A stretch of 23,492 nt of DNA, from NCBI GenBank assembly GCA_030688705.1, contig JAUYJH010000029.1, forward strand, positions 1 to 23,492, written 5' to 3'. The stretch is from Deltaproteobacteria bacterium. GTDB taxonomy: Bacteria; UBA10199; SPLOWO2-01-44-7. Positions 7,047 to 14,840 of this stretch are shown piece after piece. Each line of letters opens with the position of its first letter. Positions within the stretch are counted from its first letter, which is position 1. A program made the position numbers and the translations under genes. Below the pieces are notes generated by a model. That model ran no database searches, was not told the DNA's origin, and saw only the letters and a list, made by a program, of their open reading frames with translations.

Positions 7047-8257
7047 ACCGCCGTAAAAGTTGTGAAGTAAAAATCGGCAATGTCACTATTGGCGGTCGTC
7101 ATCCGGTTGCCGTGCAGTCGATGACTAATACCGATACGGCCGATATCGAAGGCTCCGTCAAACAGGTGATGGAGCTGGCCGATGCCGGTTCCGAACTGGT
7201 GCGGCTCACCGTGAATGTGGCCGAAGCGGCCAAAGCCATCCCCATCATCAAAGAAAAACTGCTCGCCAAAAATTATCCGGTGCCGCTGATCGGTGATTTT
7301 CATTATAACGGCCATACTCTTTTGACCCAGCATCCGGCTTGTGCCGAAGCGCTCGATAAATACCGGATCAACCCGGGCAATTGCGGCTTTGGTGAAACGC
7401 ATGACAAAAATTTCAAGCAGATGATTGAAGTGGCCATGAAACATGACAAGCCGGTGCGGATCGGCGTCAATTGGGGCTCTCTCGACCAAAGCATTTTGAA
7501 TCGTTTGATGGACGAAAATGGCCGCTCCAAAAATCCCAAATCGGCGGAAGAGGTGATGATCGATGCGATGTGTGAATCGGCACTCGATTCGGCAAAAATG
7601 GCGCGTGAATATGGAATGGGTCCCAATAAAATTGTGATCAGCGTGAAGATGAGTCATGTGCAAGATGTGATCCGCGCCTATGCACAGCTCGCCGGACAAT
7701 GTGATTATGCTTTGCATGTAGGCCTCACCGAAGCGGGGATGGGTTTTAAAGGGGCTGTCGCTTCGAGCGCCGCCCTCTCCAATATTTTGCAAGCCGGCAT
7801 CGGCGACACGATTCGCGTTTCACTCACACCCGCGCCCGGCGCCTCGCGCAACGACGAAGTCATGATCTGCCAATATATTTTGCAATCCCTGGGGCTTCGC
7901 CAATTTCAGCCAACGGTCACCGCCTGCCCCGGTTGCGGGCGCACCACGAACACAATGTTTCAAGAGATGGCGCAAGATATGGAACAGTTTTTCAAATTGA
8001 AACTCCCCGAGTGGAAAAAGAAGGGTTACAAAGGGGTCGAGGGTTTAAAAATCGCCGTGATGGGTTGCATTGTGAACGGCCCCGGGGAATCAAAGCACGC
8101 CAACATCGGCATCAGCCTCCCCGGCACCGGCGAAAACCCAAAGGCCCCCATTTTTGTCGATGGCCAGAAAGTCGCCACACTCGAAGGCCCGCAGATGATG
8201 GCACAATTTAAAAAGATGGTGGATGATTACGTAAATCAAAAATTCGCAAACGGCTAA
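7043..8257 (+). CDS. ispG: 4-hydroxy-3-methylbut-2-en-1-yl diphosphate synthase (IspG/GcpE)
   Basis: 404 residues, the compact bacterial form. The N-terminal TIM-barrel begins with the IGGRHPVAVQSMTNTDT signature. The [4Fe-4S] ligands are Cys295 and Cys298 in CPGCGR and Cys342 in MGCIVNGPGES, and the conserved NPGNCG is at 110-115. The enzyme converts methylerythritol cyclodiphosphate to HMBPP, the penultimate step of the MEP pathway. Because it overlaps the upstream dehydrogenase by ATGA it probably relies on translational coupling. Other MEP genes are not in the window. Confidence 0.97.
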   Translation: MNRRKSCEVKIGNVTIGGRHPVAVQSMTNTDTADIEGSVKQVMELADAGSELVRLTVNVAEAAKAIPIIKEKLLAKNYPVPLIGDFHYNGHTLLTQHPACAEALDKYRINPGNCGFGETHDKNFKQMIEVAMKHDKPVRIGVNWGSLDQSILNRLMDENGRSKNPKSAEEVMIDAMCESALDSAKMAREYGMGPNKIVISVKMSHVQDVIRAYAQLAGQCDYALHVGLTEAGMGFKGAVASSAALSNILQAGIGDTIRVSLTPAPGASRNDEVMICQYILQSLGLRQFQPTVTACPGCGRTTNTMFQEMAQDMEQFFKLKLPEWKKKGYKGVEGLKIAVMGCIVNGPGESKHANIGISLPGTGENPKAPIFVDGQKVATLEGPQMMAQFKKMVDDYVNQKFANG

Positions 8258-8285
8258 AAAAATTTGGCCTAAAGGAGAACATTAT

Positions 8286-10409
8286 ATGACTTTTCTATCC
8301 CCCTTTTACACAACGCCGATTACAACTCCACTTTTTCCGGTGGCCGATATCACTACTGTTTATCCGGTGATCGGAAGTCCGGCTCTTTATAAAGAAGTGG
8401 TCGAGGCCATTCAGAGGCACGGTGATTCTTCGGAATCGATTCGCATTCGACAATCGTTCCAGGAAACCAGGGCCCCTATCACCACCCGTCTTTTCAAAGA
8501 TTTAAAATTAAGTGGGGAAGGCAAACGGGCCGATTCTTTGTTCTTGCGTTCGATGGAGGTTTTCACCTCCGGAGGAGATGAGAAGGGGACGGTGAGTTTT
8601 TTGGTCTTTCTTCTGGGGGGTAAGGAATCAAACGCGATTCTTTTGTCAGCCGCCTATCTACTGGGCGATGAAGCCCCGATCAACCGACTCGAATTGGTCG
8701 ACGGAGCAACTCCGGGAACCAAGGCGATCCGTTTTTATTCGCGAGGACAAGAGCAGACGTACGATCCTTCCAATCCTTCCGACACCGTCGATACCGTCAG
8801 TACCCCATTGCTCTATGAGGCCCTCTTTAATGCCCAGGCATTTTTCATAAACAGCCTCGGATTTTTAACAACACTTCAGGCGGCCAGTGACATCGGCATG
8901 TTGGCCGAGGAGGCGGCAAAAAAATCAGCGACCCTGTTTTATAATCAGTTCGCCGTCCCTTTCCTGCAATTAGATTTAAGACGTGGAGAACTTCCAGAAC
9001 CGCTGAAACCCTTTGCCAGAGCGATGACGTTTCAGGCCAACCAGACATTGGCTCTTCCGCAGGGGGAATTGGATCTCATTGCCGAAATGACATCCCGCTC
9101 GCACAAATTAATACAAGATGCGCTGGATGCCTTCCGCTGGCAGGAGGGGGAATGGGCCAATAAGCCGATGACTCGCGCTGAATTTTACAGCGTATTGGAG
9201 GAGACCGCCGATCCTGAAAAGAGGCGGAATCTGGTGGAACACTATTCGGCCGCCGTCCTTGAAGCTCACAAAAAAGGGCTTTTTCCGATGATCAATCGTT
9301 TGAATGCCATTGCCAGACAATATGGCTACGCCAGCTATCCCGACTTTAACGACCGGGTTTTTTTCGGCATGACTCCCAAAGAGTTTGCAGAGATGGTCGA
9401 GGCTTTTCATGAAAAATATGGAATAACCATTGCCGATTTTATCGACGAATTAAGGGGTTTTAACGGCGGACGCCCAGTTTATGAATGGGATGTCGATTAT
9501 TTGACACAAAAATATATCGAATCAAAAACGGGCAAAGAGATTCCAAAACTCACTTTTGACGAGGCATTAAAAATCGCCAAAATTTTTTTCAAAGACTTGG
9601 GGCTTGATCTCGATTCCCCTCCCTTTGCCGGAAAAATCTTTTTCGACATGAAAAAGAGAGAAAACAAATATGGAAACGCCTTTGCCCAAGCGCTAAATGA
9701 CGGCTCCTCCGCCTGGTTTAACACCAATTTTGACCCCGCCGAAAAAATCACGCTGACCGATCTGAACACCATTATTCACGAGCTGACGCACGATATTCAA
9801 TTTATATTGGGGAGCCGAAACGGGCGGGGAAATGTGGTTACCGGTTACGGCGCTTGGCCCACCACATGGGTGGAGGGCTCCGCCATGACAATGGGGGATA
9901 TCGTTTACAACTCCGACTGGATGGATCGCTATCTTTCGGACCTTGAAGGATTCCAGGATCCAAATTTCAGAAAAACCGCCGCCGAGGCTTTAACCCAAAA
10001 GAATCTTTACACTAACATGATGGTCTTGTGCCGGGCCCTCTGGGAAAACGGCCTTTATGAAGATAAAGATGTCGATGGAAGAGATATCCCCTTCGAGAAC
10101 CGGTTGCGCGATTGGGAAATTTTTGCCCAAAAATACATGCATGTCAGAACGATGAATGCTCTCCATGGCGGTTATGTCTATGCCACCCCCCATTTCGCGG
10201 GAATGCCGGCCTATTATGCCGGCTACGGCGGCGGTCGCACGCTCGGCGTTGCCGTCATGGAGCCGATGGTGGCGGGGCTGGCGAAACAGGATGAGGCAAT
10301 GCTTCGGCGGGGAGGCCAAGTTTTAGCCAGAGTTTTGGAGAGGGGTTCGGCGATTTTAACCGCACCCGAAATCGCTACGGCAATTGAAGAGGCAAAAAGG
10401 ACTCCTTAA
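8286..10409 (+). CDS. M3/M2-like zinc metallopeptidase with atypical N-terminus
   Basis: 707 residues. The zincin motif HELTH is at 498-502, followed by WVEGSAM with Glu530 as the likely third zinc ligand, 28 residues after the second His. The long helical region before it and the C-terminal YYAGYGGGRTLG (about 645-656) resemble the oligopeptidase F/thimet (M3) and ACE-like (M2) fold, where a Tyr/Gly-rich loop contacts substrate. The family mostly cuts short peptides in the cytoplasm. The first 30 residues are Pro/Thr/Ser-rich with no basic n-region, so they are not a Sec signal. They resemble the N-termini of several other proteins in this window. The start is well supported by AAGGAG at 8272-8277, 8 bp before the ATG. 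It converges on the ParA gene and shares the TTAA stop. Confidence 0.8.
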   Translation: MTFLSPFYTTPITTPLFPVADITTVYPVIGSPALYKEVVEAIQRHGDSSESIRIRQSFQETRAPITTRLFKDLKLSGEGKRADSLFLRSMEVFTSGGDEKGTVSFLVFLLGGKESNAILLSAAYLLGDEAPINRLELVDGATPGTKAIRFYSRGQEQTYDPSNPSDTVDTVSTPLLYEALFNAQAFFINSLGFLTTLQAASDIGMLAEEAAKKSATLFYNQFAVPFLQLDLRRGELPEPLKPFARAMTFQANQTLALPQGELDLIAEMTSRSHKLIQDALDAFRWQEGEWANKPMTRAEFYSVLEETADPEKRRNLVEHYSAAVLEAHKKGLFPMINRLNAIARQYGYASYPDFNDRVFFGMTPKEFAEMVEAFHEKYGITIADFIDELRGFNGGRPVYEWDVDYLTQKYIESKTGKEIPKLTFDEALKIAKIFFKDLGLDLDSPPFAGKIFFDMKKRENKYGNAFAQALNDGSSAWFNTNFDPAEKITLTDLNTIIHELTHDIQFILGSRNGRGNVVTGYGAWPTTWVEGSAMTMGDIVYNSDWMDRYLSDLEGFQDPNFRKTAAEALTQKNLYTNMMVLCRALWENGLYEDKDVDGRDIPFENRLRDWEIFAQKYMHVRTMNALHGGYVYATPHFAGMPAYYAGYGGGRTLGVAVMEPMVAGLAKQDEAMLRRGGQVLARVLERGSAILTAPEIATAIEEAKRTP

Positions 10410-11131
10410 ATATCCTTCATCATGCTGTCAAATTCATTGAGATCGACCCCCTCTTCCGTTTCGGCCCCGTTTTTGCGGGGAATGCGGTCGGGGTTTGGGG
10501 TGTAGAAAATGGAGAGATCTTTGGGTTTGACCGATATCCCCGCCGCCGCTTGTACAATCAACTCGGCCAATTTCCGATAATCCTCCAACGCGCGCGAAGG
10601 GGCCTCTGTTGTTTTTTCCATCAGCGAAAAAGGAATTCCCTGTGCCGCGGCTTCGGCAAACTTGACCGAAGAATGGATCGGGGCATTCAGCCAGCGAAGC
10701 CCAAACTGGCTTTCCAGCATTAAAAGATATTCTTTGCCAAAACGGGTGCGGGAGCGAAACTGGGTCGCCATAACCCAATAGGGAAGGGTCTGTTCTTCCG
10801 CAAAGCGTTTTGCCGTGCGAACGGCCGCCATACTGAAATCGACCGGAACCAAAACGGCATCGGAAAGGGAGAGAGCTTTTTGCGTGGCATCATTTTTTTC
10901 CGTCGGCGTATCGACAAAAATGAAATCATAAACGGGGGCAATCTCTCCCAAGTCTGCGGCCACCGACAGACTTTCGGGTTTTGTCTGCAAGGCGTTCCAG
11001 GCGTCCTGTCTGGGGTCTAAATCGATCAAAAGAATTTTCATCCCCTGAATGGCCAGAAGAGAGGAAAGCTCCACGGCCGTTGTTGTTTTACCGCTCCCTC
11101 CTTTCGGGTTTGCGATGGTAATCATCTTCAT
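10406..11131 (-). CDS. ParA-family ATPase
   Basis: 241 residues. The deviant Walker A is at 10-17 (KGGSGKTT, with the signature Lys10), LLIDLDPRQDAW follows near 34-45, and FIFVDTP (about 70-76) forms the Walker B region. ParA/MinD ATPases form ATP-bound dimers on DNA, membranes or other polar landmarks and position cargo. The C-terminal about 45 residues, after the ATPase fold, are a charged, Pro/Asp/Glu-containing extension. The start is supported by GGGAGG six bases upstream. It overlaps the upstream MinD-like gene by ATGA, so the two are made together. No ParB, parS-like repeat, MinE or flagellar gene is nearby, which argues against a plasmid or chromosome partition cassette. Confidence 0.85.
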   Translation of the reverse strand: MKMITIANPKGGSGKTTTAVELSSLLAIQGMKILLIDLDPRQDAWNALQTKPESLSVAADLGEIAPVYDFIFVDTPTEKNDATQKALSLSDAVLVPVDFSMAAVRTAKRFAEEQTLPYWVMATQFRSRTRFGKEYLLMLESQFGLRWLNAPIHSSVKFAEAAAQGIPFSLMEKTTEAPSRALEDYRKLAELIVQAAAGISVKPKDLSIFYTPNPDRIPRKNGAETEEGVDLNEFDSMMKDI

Positions 11132-12027
11132 GACCAGCCTCCCTTCCGTTGTACTTTGAGAAAATAAGACATGTCACTTTTGAAAGGAATTATGCCTGTC
11201 TCCTCCAAAAGTTTTTTCGAAATTTTTCTTAAATCAATGGCGGCGGGGTCATAAGGATAAAGATCAAGAAAAGGGCGCCCCAATTTCAAAGATTCGGCCA
11301 GCCCCATGCTTTCTGAAACCGAACCGAGGTAACTGATTTTGAAGCCGGCATTCATTTTTTCAGCCCCCCTCTGCAGGGCATAAGCCGCTTTTTCCCCGCG
11401 TTGGGACGCGGCCCGATTAAGCACCAAATAAACGGTCCCCTCGTATTTTCTCTGTGCCAAAACTTTGAGCAGGGCATAGGCATCCAGCAAGGCGAGCGAA
11501 TCGGGATTGGTCACGAGAAAAATTTCAGGGGAACAGATCAGATAAGAGAGAACCTGCGGACCAATGCCGGCCGCCAGATCGATGACAATATGGGAATAGA
11601 TTTTCTCATAGTGAAAAAGGGCCTTGAGCAGTCTTCCCCATTGAATGGAAGAAAGCTGTGCCAGCTGGGCCAAGCCGGAACCGCCATAGAGATAATCCAA
11701 CTGCGGAAAAACGGGTTCCAATACGGAACTGTTTGGGTGCAGGTCATCTTTTAACAACGCGGAAATATCGTGTTTGGGCCTCACACCCAAATAGAGATGG
11801 GCATCCGAGAGGCCAAAGTCGGCATCAAAGAGCAAAACCTTCTTCCCTTCTTTCGCCAACTGTGACGCGAGAAAAGAGGCGATAAATGATTTGCCCGTTC
11901 CCCCTTTGCCGCTGGCGACGCAAAAAACGCGGGAACGTTCTTCCAACGTGGGGCGGGATTCAGACATTTGAGAATCGACGGAACGGCTGAAGAGCTTTGC
12001 CTGCGCGAAGAGAAACTTATCCGACAT
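11128..12027 (-). CDS. MinD/FlhG-like P-loop ATPase
   Basis: 299 residues. About 33 N-terminal residues precede the deviant Walker A KGGTGKS (41-47). FDADFGLSDAHLYLG (about 67-81) follows, the LADANLGL-type signature of the FlhG/MinD group. The Walker B region is IVIDLAAGIG. FlhG normally pairs with FlhF at flagellar poles, but no flagellar gene is present here. The paralogous pairing with the ParA gene downstream suggests a two-ATPase positioning system, for example for pili or another polar structure. That role is inference. There is no clear C-terminal MinD amphipathic membrane helix. The start at ATG 12027 has only a weak AGG upstream; the alternative Met21 would still retain the ATPase domain. 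Confidence 0.85.
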   Translation of the reverse strand: MSDKFLFAQAKLFSRSVDSQMSESRPTLEERSRVFCVASGKGGTGKSFIASFLASQLAKEGKKVLLFDADFGLSDAHLYLGVRPKHDISALLKDDLHPNSSVLEPVFPQLDYLYGGSGLAQLAQLSSIQWGRLLKALFHYEKIYSHIVIDLAAGIGPQVLSYLICSPEIFLVTNPDSLALLDAYALLKVLAQRKYEGTVYLVLNRAASQRGEKAAYALQRGAEKMNAGFKISYLGSVSESMGLAESLKLGRPFLDLYPYDPAAIDLRKISKKLLEETGIIPFKSDMSYFLKVQRKGGWS

Positions 12028-12069
12028 GCGACCTGTTTGGCATAGCCGGCAGGATTGTCAACGTTAAAG

Positions 12070-12113
12070 GGACCATAGACTATGGACTATGGACCAAGGA
12101 CCAAAAACAAAAA
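12070..12113. repeat. GGACCATAGAC repeat, copy B (intergenic)
   Basis: Same family as 5873-5910 and 15889-15932, with units GGACCATAGAC, TATGGAC, TATGGACC and AAGGACCAAAAACAAAA. It ends one base before the stop codon triplet of the enoyl-CoA hydratase gene and fills half of the 87-bp gap to the MinD-like gene. On the minus strand the frame used by the other two copies meets TAG, so this copy is non-coding. Confidence 0.9.
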
Positions 12114-12114
12114 G

Positions 12115-12882
12115 TCAACTTCCTTTGAAACAGGGTTTGCGCTTTTCCATAAATGCTTGCATCCCCTCTTTTTGATCCTCTGTGTCGAAGAGTTGATAGA
12201 ACAGTTCGCGCTCTCTTTGGAGCCCTTCGGTCAAAGGAGAATCGAGCGAGGCAAGGATCGCCTTTTTGGCGGCGGCCAACGCAATTGGGGATTTTTCGGC
12301 AATTTTTAAGGCCAATTTTTTGGCTTCATTCAAATATTCCGCGGCTGGGGTCACTTTGCTTACTAAACCGGCTTTTAAAGCCTCCTCCGCCGAATAAATA
12401 TTTCCGCTTAAAATCCATTCCATCGCTTTTGATTTGCCGATCGCGTGAGTCAGGCGTTGCGTACCTCCGGCGCCGGGAATAATCCCCAAGTTGATTTCCA
12501 ATTGGCCGAATTTTGCCGTCTCCGAGGCGATGATGATGTCGCACATCATGGAGAGTTCACAACCCCCTCCCAACGCAAAACCGGAAACAGCGGCAATAAG
12601 CGGTTTTTTAACCGCGGCGACCCGGTCCCAGACGGCCAAAGGATTTTCTTTTTTGATTTCCGCCGCGGTTAGGGACGCCATCTCTTTGATATCGGCGCCG
12701 GCCGCGAACGATTTTTCAGAACCGGTCAGAACAATCGCCCGTATTTTTGGATCGCCATCGAGAGACTCCAAGGCCGCGACCAATTCTTGCATCAATGCAG
12801 GGCTCAAGGCGTTGAGCGCCTCGGGGCGGTTGAGCTGAACAACGGCAATCGGCTCTTCACGATGGACAAGAATAAGAGGCAT
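12115..12882 (-). CDS. Enoyl-CoA hydratase/isomerase (crotonase family)
   Basis: 255 residues from ATG 12882, the normal crotonase length. The CoA and oxyanion-hole segments are clear: NRPEALNALS, SFAAGADIKEM (the A-G-A-D-I motif) and ALGGGCELSMMCD. The two catalytic Glu positions of true hydratases are represented in GGGCEL and in LEINLGIIPGAGGTQRL. It probably hydrates short- or medium-chain enoyl-CoA in beta-oxidation or amino-acid breakdown. A longer reading to 12924 adds 14 residues, but these overlap the start of the divergent membrane-protein gene and lie outside the family alignment. It is in the same direction as the MinD/ParA pair but separated from it by a repeat. No other fatty-acid genes are adjacent. 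Confidence 0.9.
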   Translation of the reverse strand: MPLILVHREEPIAVVQLNRPEALNALSPALMQELVAALESLDGDPKIRAIVLTGSEKSFAAGADIKEMASLTAAEIKKENPLAVWDRVAAVKKPLIAAVSGFALGGGCELSMMCDIIIASETAKFGQLEINLGIIPGAGGTQRLTHAIGKSKAMEWILSGNIYSAEEALKAGLVSKVTPAAEYLNEAKKLALKIAEKSPIALAAAKKAILASLDSPLTEGLQRERELFYQLFDTEDQKEGMQAFMEKRKPCFKGS

Positions 12883-12884
12883 AT

Positions 12885-12897
12885 GGTAGCTGCTACC
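12885..12897. promoter_or_regulatory. 13-bp inverted repeat between divergent genes
   Basis: GGTAGC-T-GCTACC, perfect six-base arms with a one-base centre. It sits exactly between the ATG of the enoyl-CoA hydratase (12882, minus) and the ATG of the membrane protein (12899, plus). Its position suggests a shared operator or an RNA element at both start codons. No promoter hexamers are evident in the 16-bp gap, so promoters would have to lie inside the opposing genes. Confidence 0.4.
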
Positions 12898-12898
12898 T

Positions 12899-13546
12899 AT
12901 GTCACGCATTGCAAGAATCTTCAAGGAATTGATGCACCATCTTCCCTATTCCGCAGCGGGGGTTGCGGCGGCGGTGGGGATCATTTTGGCCATCCAAAAA
13001 ATGGGGGGTCAAGAGAACCCGGAAAATTATTTTCACATCGCCCATCCCCTCCACATTTTTCTAAGCGCCACTGTCACCGCGGCGATGTTTTGGAAATATG
13101 ATCGCAACATTGTCAAAACGGTGTTGATCGCCTTTTTGGGAACCCTTCCCATCTGCGTCATCAGCGATATCTTTATCCCCTATTTCGGCGGACTGATTTT
13201 AAAAACCCCCGCTGAATTTCACATATGCCTTATTGAAGAACCGTGGCTCGTCTATCCCGCCTGTTTTCTGGGCCTTTTGGCCGGCGTTTTTCTCTTAAAA
13301 ATCGTCGAGCGGTTAACCGAATTCGGCCATTTTTCCCATGTGCTGGTCAGCTCTTTGGCCTCTCTTTTATATCTGGTTTCATTTGATCTGCTTTTATGGG
13401 AAGGCACCATCTGGCTTGCGTTTGTCATCACCTTGTTGGCTGTCTGGATTCCTTGTTGTTTGAGCGATATTGTTTTTCCGCTTGTTTTTGCCAAAGGAGG
13501 GATGCCGCACGCCCCTTGCTGCGGGCATCATCCGCATGAAATTTAA
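12899..13546 (+). CDS. Polytopic membrane protein with internal duplication, candidate metal-handling protein
   Basis: 215 residues with about six hydrophobic segments (roughly 17-33, 50-66, 72-96, 114-134, 146-166 and 169-198). Two halves share motifs. HPLHIFLS (49-56) matches HFSHVLVS (144-151), both HxxH followed by Ser four residues on. CVISDIFIP (86-94) matches CCLSDIVFP (186-194), both C-x2-S-D-I-x2-P. Conserved His, Cys and Asp inside membrane segments suggest metal or proton chemistry. The tail HAPCCGHHPHEI adds more possible ligands. I do not recognise a named family. It is followed 14 bp later by a YggX-like gene, which supports an iron/metal connection by context only. The start at ATG 12899 lacks a clear Shine-Dalgarno; Met12 (12932) is an alternative. 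Confidence 0.75.
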   Translation: MSRIARIFKELMHHLPYSAAGVAAAVGIILAIQKMGGQENPENYFHIAHPLHIFLSATVTAAMFWKYDRNIVKTVLIAFLGTLPICVISDIFIPYFGGLILKTPAEFHICLIEEPWLVYPACFLGLLAGVFLLKIVERLTEFGHFSHVLVSSLASLLYLVSFDLLLWEGTIWLAFVITLLAVWIPCCLSDIVFPLVFAKGGMPHAPCCGHHPHEI

Positions 13547-13560
13547 AAGAAAGGATAGAT

Positions 13561-13794
13561 ATGAACACCATTAAATGCGTCCGTTGCGGGGCCGATGCCG
13601 CCCCACCCGATTTTGTTCCTTACCCTGCACCCCTCAAAGCGGCGATCGAAGCGCAAGTTTGCGGGCCCTGCTGGGAAGAGTGGAAAAAAAGGAGCGTCAT
13701 GGTGGTCAATGAATACAAACTGACCCCGTTTTTGCCCCAGCACCGTGAAATTCTGGAACAGCAGATGAAAGAATTTTTGGGACTTAAAATTTGA
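13561..13794 (+). CDS. YggX-like Fe(II)-trafficking/oxidative-damage protection protein with Cys pairs
   Basis: 77 residues, the usual YggX size. The C-terminal two thirds align by eye with YggX: DFVPYPAPLKAAI (17-29), WEEWKKRSVMVVNEYKL (38-54, compare the family W-x2-W-x3-Q-T-x-L/M-I-N-E-x-KL) and HREILEQQMKEFL. Unlike enterobacterial YggX, which has a single N-terminal Cys, it carries CVRC (6-9) and CGPC (34-37), a possible four-Cys zinc or iron site. YggX protects Fe-S clusters and supplies iron in the cytoplasm. A good Shine-Dalgarno, AAAGGA, lies about 6-8 bases before the ATG. It shares bases with the next gene (TTGA). Confidence 0.8.
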   Translation: MNTIKCVRCGADAAPPDFVPYPAPLKAAIEAQVCGPCWEEWKKRSVMVVNEYKLTPFLPQHREILEQQMKEFLGLKI

Positions 13795-14840
13795 AGCCGG
13801 ACATCGCGTTGCTTAAAAATGTCTTGAATCTCCCAACCGCACCTTTTCACGAGGAGCATGTCTCCCGTTTTATCCAAAATTTTTGTAAAAAAATTGGCAT
13901 GGTCTGCAAACAAGATTCTTTTGGTAATTTGAAGGCTGTCTACAAAAAGGGTTCTGCAACTCCAATCGCCCTGACCGCCCACATGGACCATCCCGGTTTT
14001 GAAGTGGTGCGAGGCGGCAAAAAACCGATTGTCCAGCTTTTGGGGGGAGTCCCCGACCACCATTTCGCGAGGGCAAAAGTGGTTTTTTGCGACAATAGAC
14101 AAATAATAAAGGGACATATTCTCAAAAGGATCGACAAAAAGCGGCGGCGCTTTTTGGCATCGGCCAAAACTGAAACCACGAGAGGGGCCTTTGGTTATTT
14201 TGATCTTGCCGGAATTAAATTGGAAAAAGGGCTGATCAAAAGTAAAGCGATCGACAATCTCATCAGCGTCTCCATTTTGCTCAATCTGCTCAAGGAATTA
14301 AGAAACCAAAAGACAAGGGCCCATGTGATCTGCATTTTCACAAGGGCCGAAGAGGTCGGTTTTGTCGGCGCCAGCGGTCTGGTGAAAAATAAATTTCTAT
14401 CCCCAACAATTCCGACCGTCGTTTTGGAGGCCAGTTCCGCAAAGGCGGGCAAGGTGGAAATCGGCGGGGGGCCTGTGTTGCGTGTTGGCGATCGCTTCTC
14501 TTCTTTTTCACCCGAAATCGACTTATGGCTGAAAAGCACGGCCCCTTATCCATTTCAACGCGCTTTACTCCAGGGGGGCCGCTGTGAGGCGAGTTTTTAC
14601 GCCGAAAAAGGATACAAAGTCGGCTCTCTTGCCTTTCCTTTGGGCAATTATCACAATAACGGCCCCAAAAATTATGATTATGAATTTATCAGTCTGAAGG
14701 ATTACAAAAAAATGATGGAATGGCTGATGACGCTTGCCCAAAACCCCTCTCCAAAAAAAGCGGTCCAAAAAGAATACGCCGCGATCGACAAGATTTTCAG
14801 AAAATATGCAAAGAGATTAAAACAGATACCCCGCGGATAA
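13791..14840 (+). CDS. M42/M28-type aminopeptidase
   Basis: 349 residues, near the usual M42 length. Metal-site motifs are AHMDHPGFEV (about 63-72, first His and Asp), KAIDNLISV (bridging Asp), TRAEEVGFVGA (catalytic and binding Glu pair) and VLEASS. The family are cytoplasmic, often tetrahedral, cobalt- or zinc-dependent aminopeptidases. The start is TTG at 13791, overlapping the TGA stop of the upstream gene as TTGA, an efficient coupling arrangement. The next Met (about residue 36) would delete the conserved N-terminal helices. The last eight or so residues are antisense to the end of the convergent beta-barrel gene (24-bp overlap), so the tail is unlikely to be important. Third gene of the 12899-14840 unit. 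Confidence 0.85.
   Translation: MKPDIALLKNVLNLPTAPFHEEHVSRFIQNFCKKIGMVCKQDSFGNLKAVYKKGSATPIALTAHMDHPGFEVVRGGKKPIVQLLGGVPDHHFARAKVVFCDNRQIIKGHILKRIDKKRRRFLASAKTETTRGAFGYFDLAGIKLEKGLIKSKAIDNLISVSILLNLLKELRNQKTRAHVICIFTRAEEVGFVGASGLVKNKFLSPTIPTVVLEASSAKAGKVEIGGGPVLRVGDRFSSFSPEIDLWLKSTAPYPFQRALLQGGRCEASFYAEKGYKVGSLAFPLGNYHNNGPKNYDYEFISLKDYKKMMEWLMTLAQNPSPKKAVQKEYAAIDKIFRKYAKRLKQIPRG

Noticed and set aside
6857..7792. 311-codon His-rich open frame on the minus strand opposite the dehydrogenase/ispG junction.
   Set aside because: It is fully antisense to ispG and the end of the dehydrogenase, which have unmistakable family motifs. The translation has shadow composition (His/Phe/Gly-rich) and no recognisable domain.
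13252..13494. 80-codon minus-strand frame with many Lys/Arg opposite the membrane protein.
   Set aside because: Antisense to a hydrophobic coding region, which naturally yields a basic, polar shadow.
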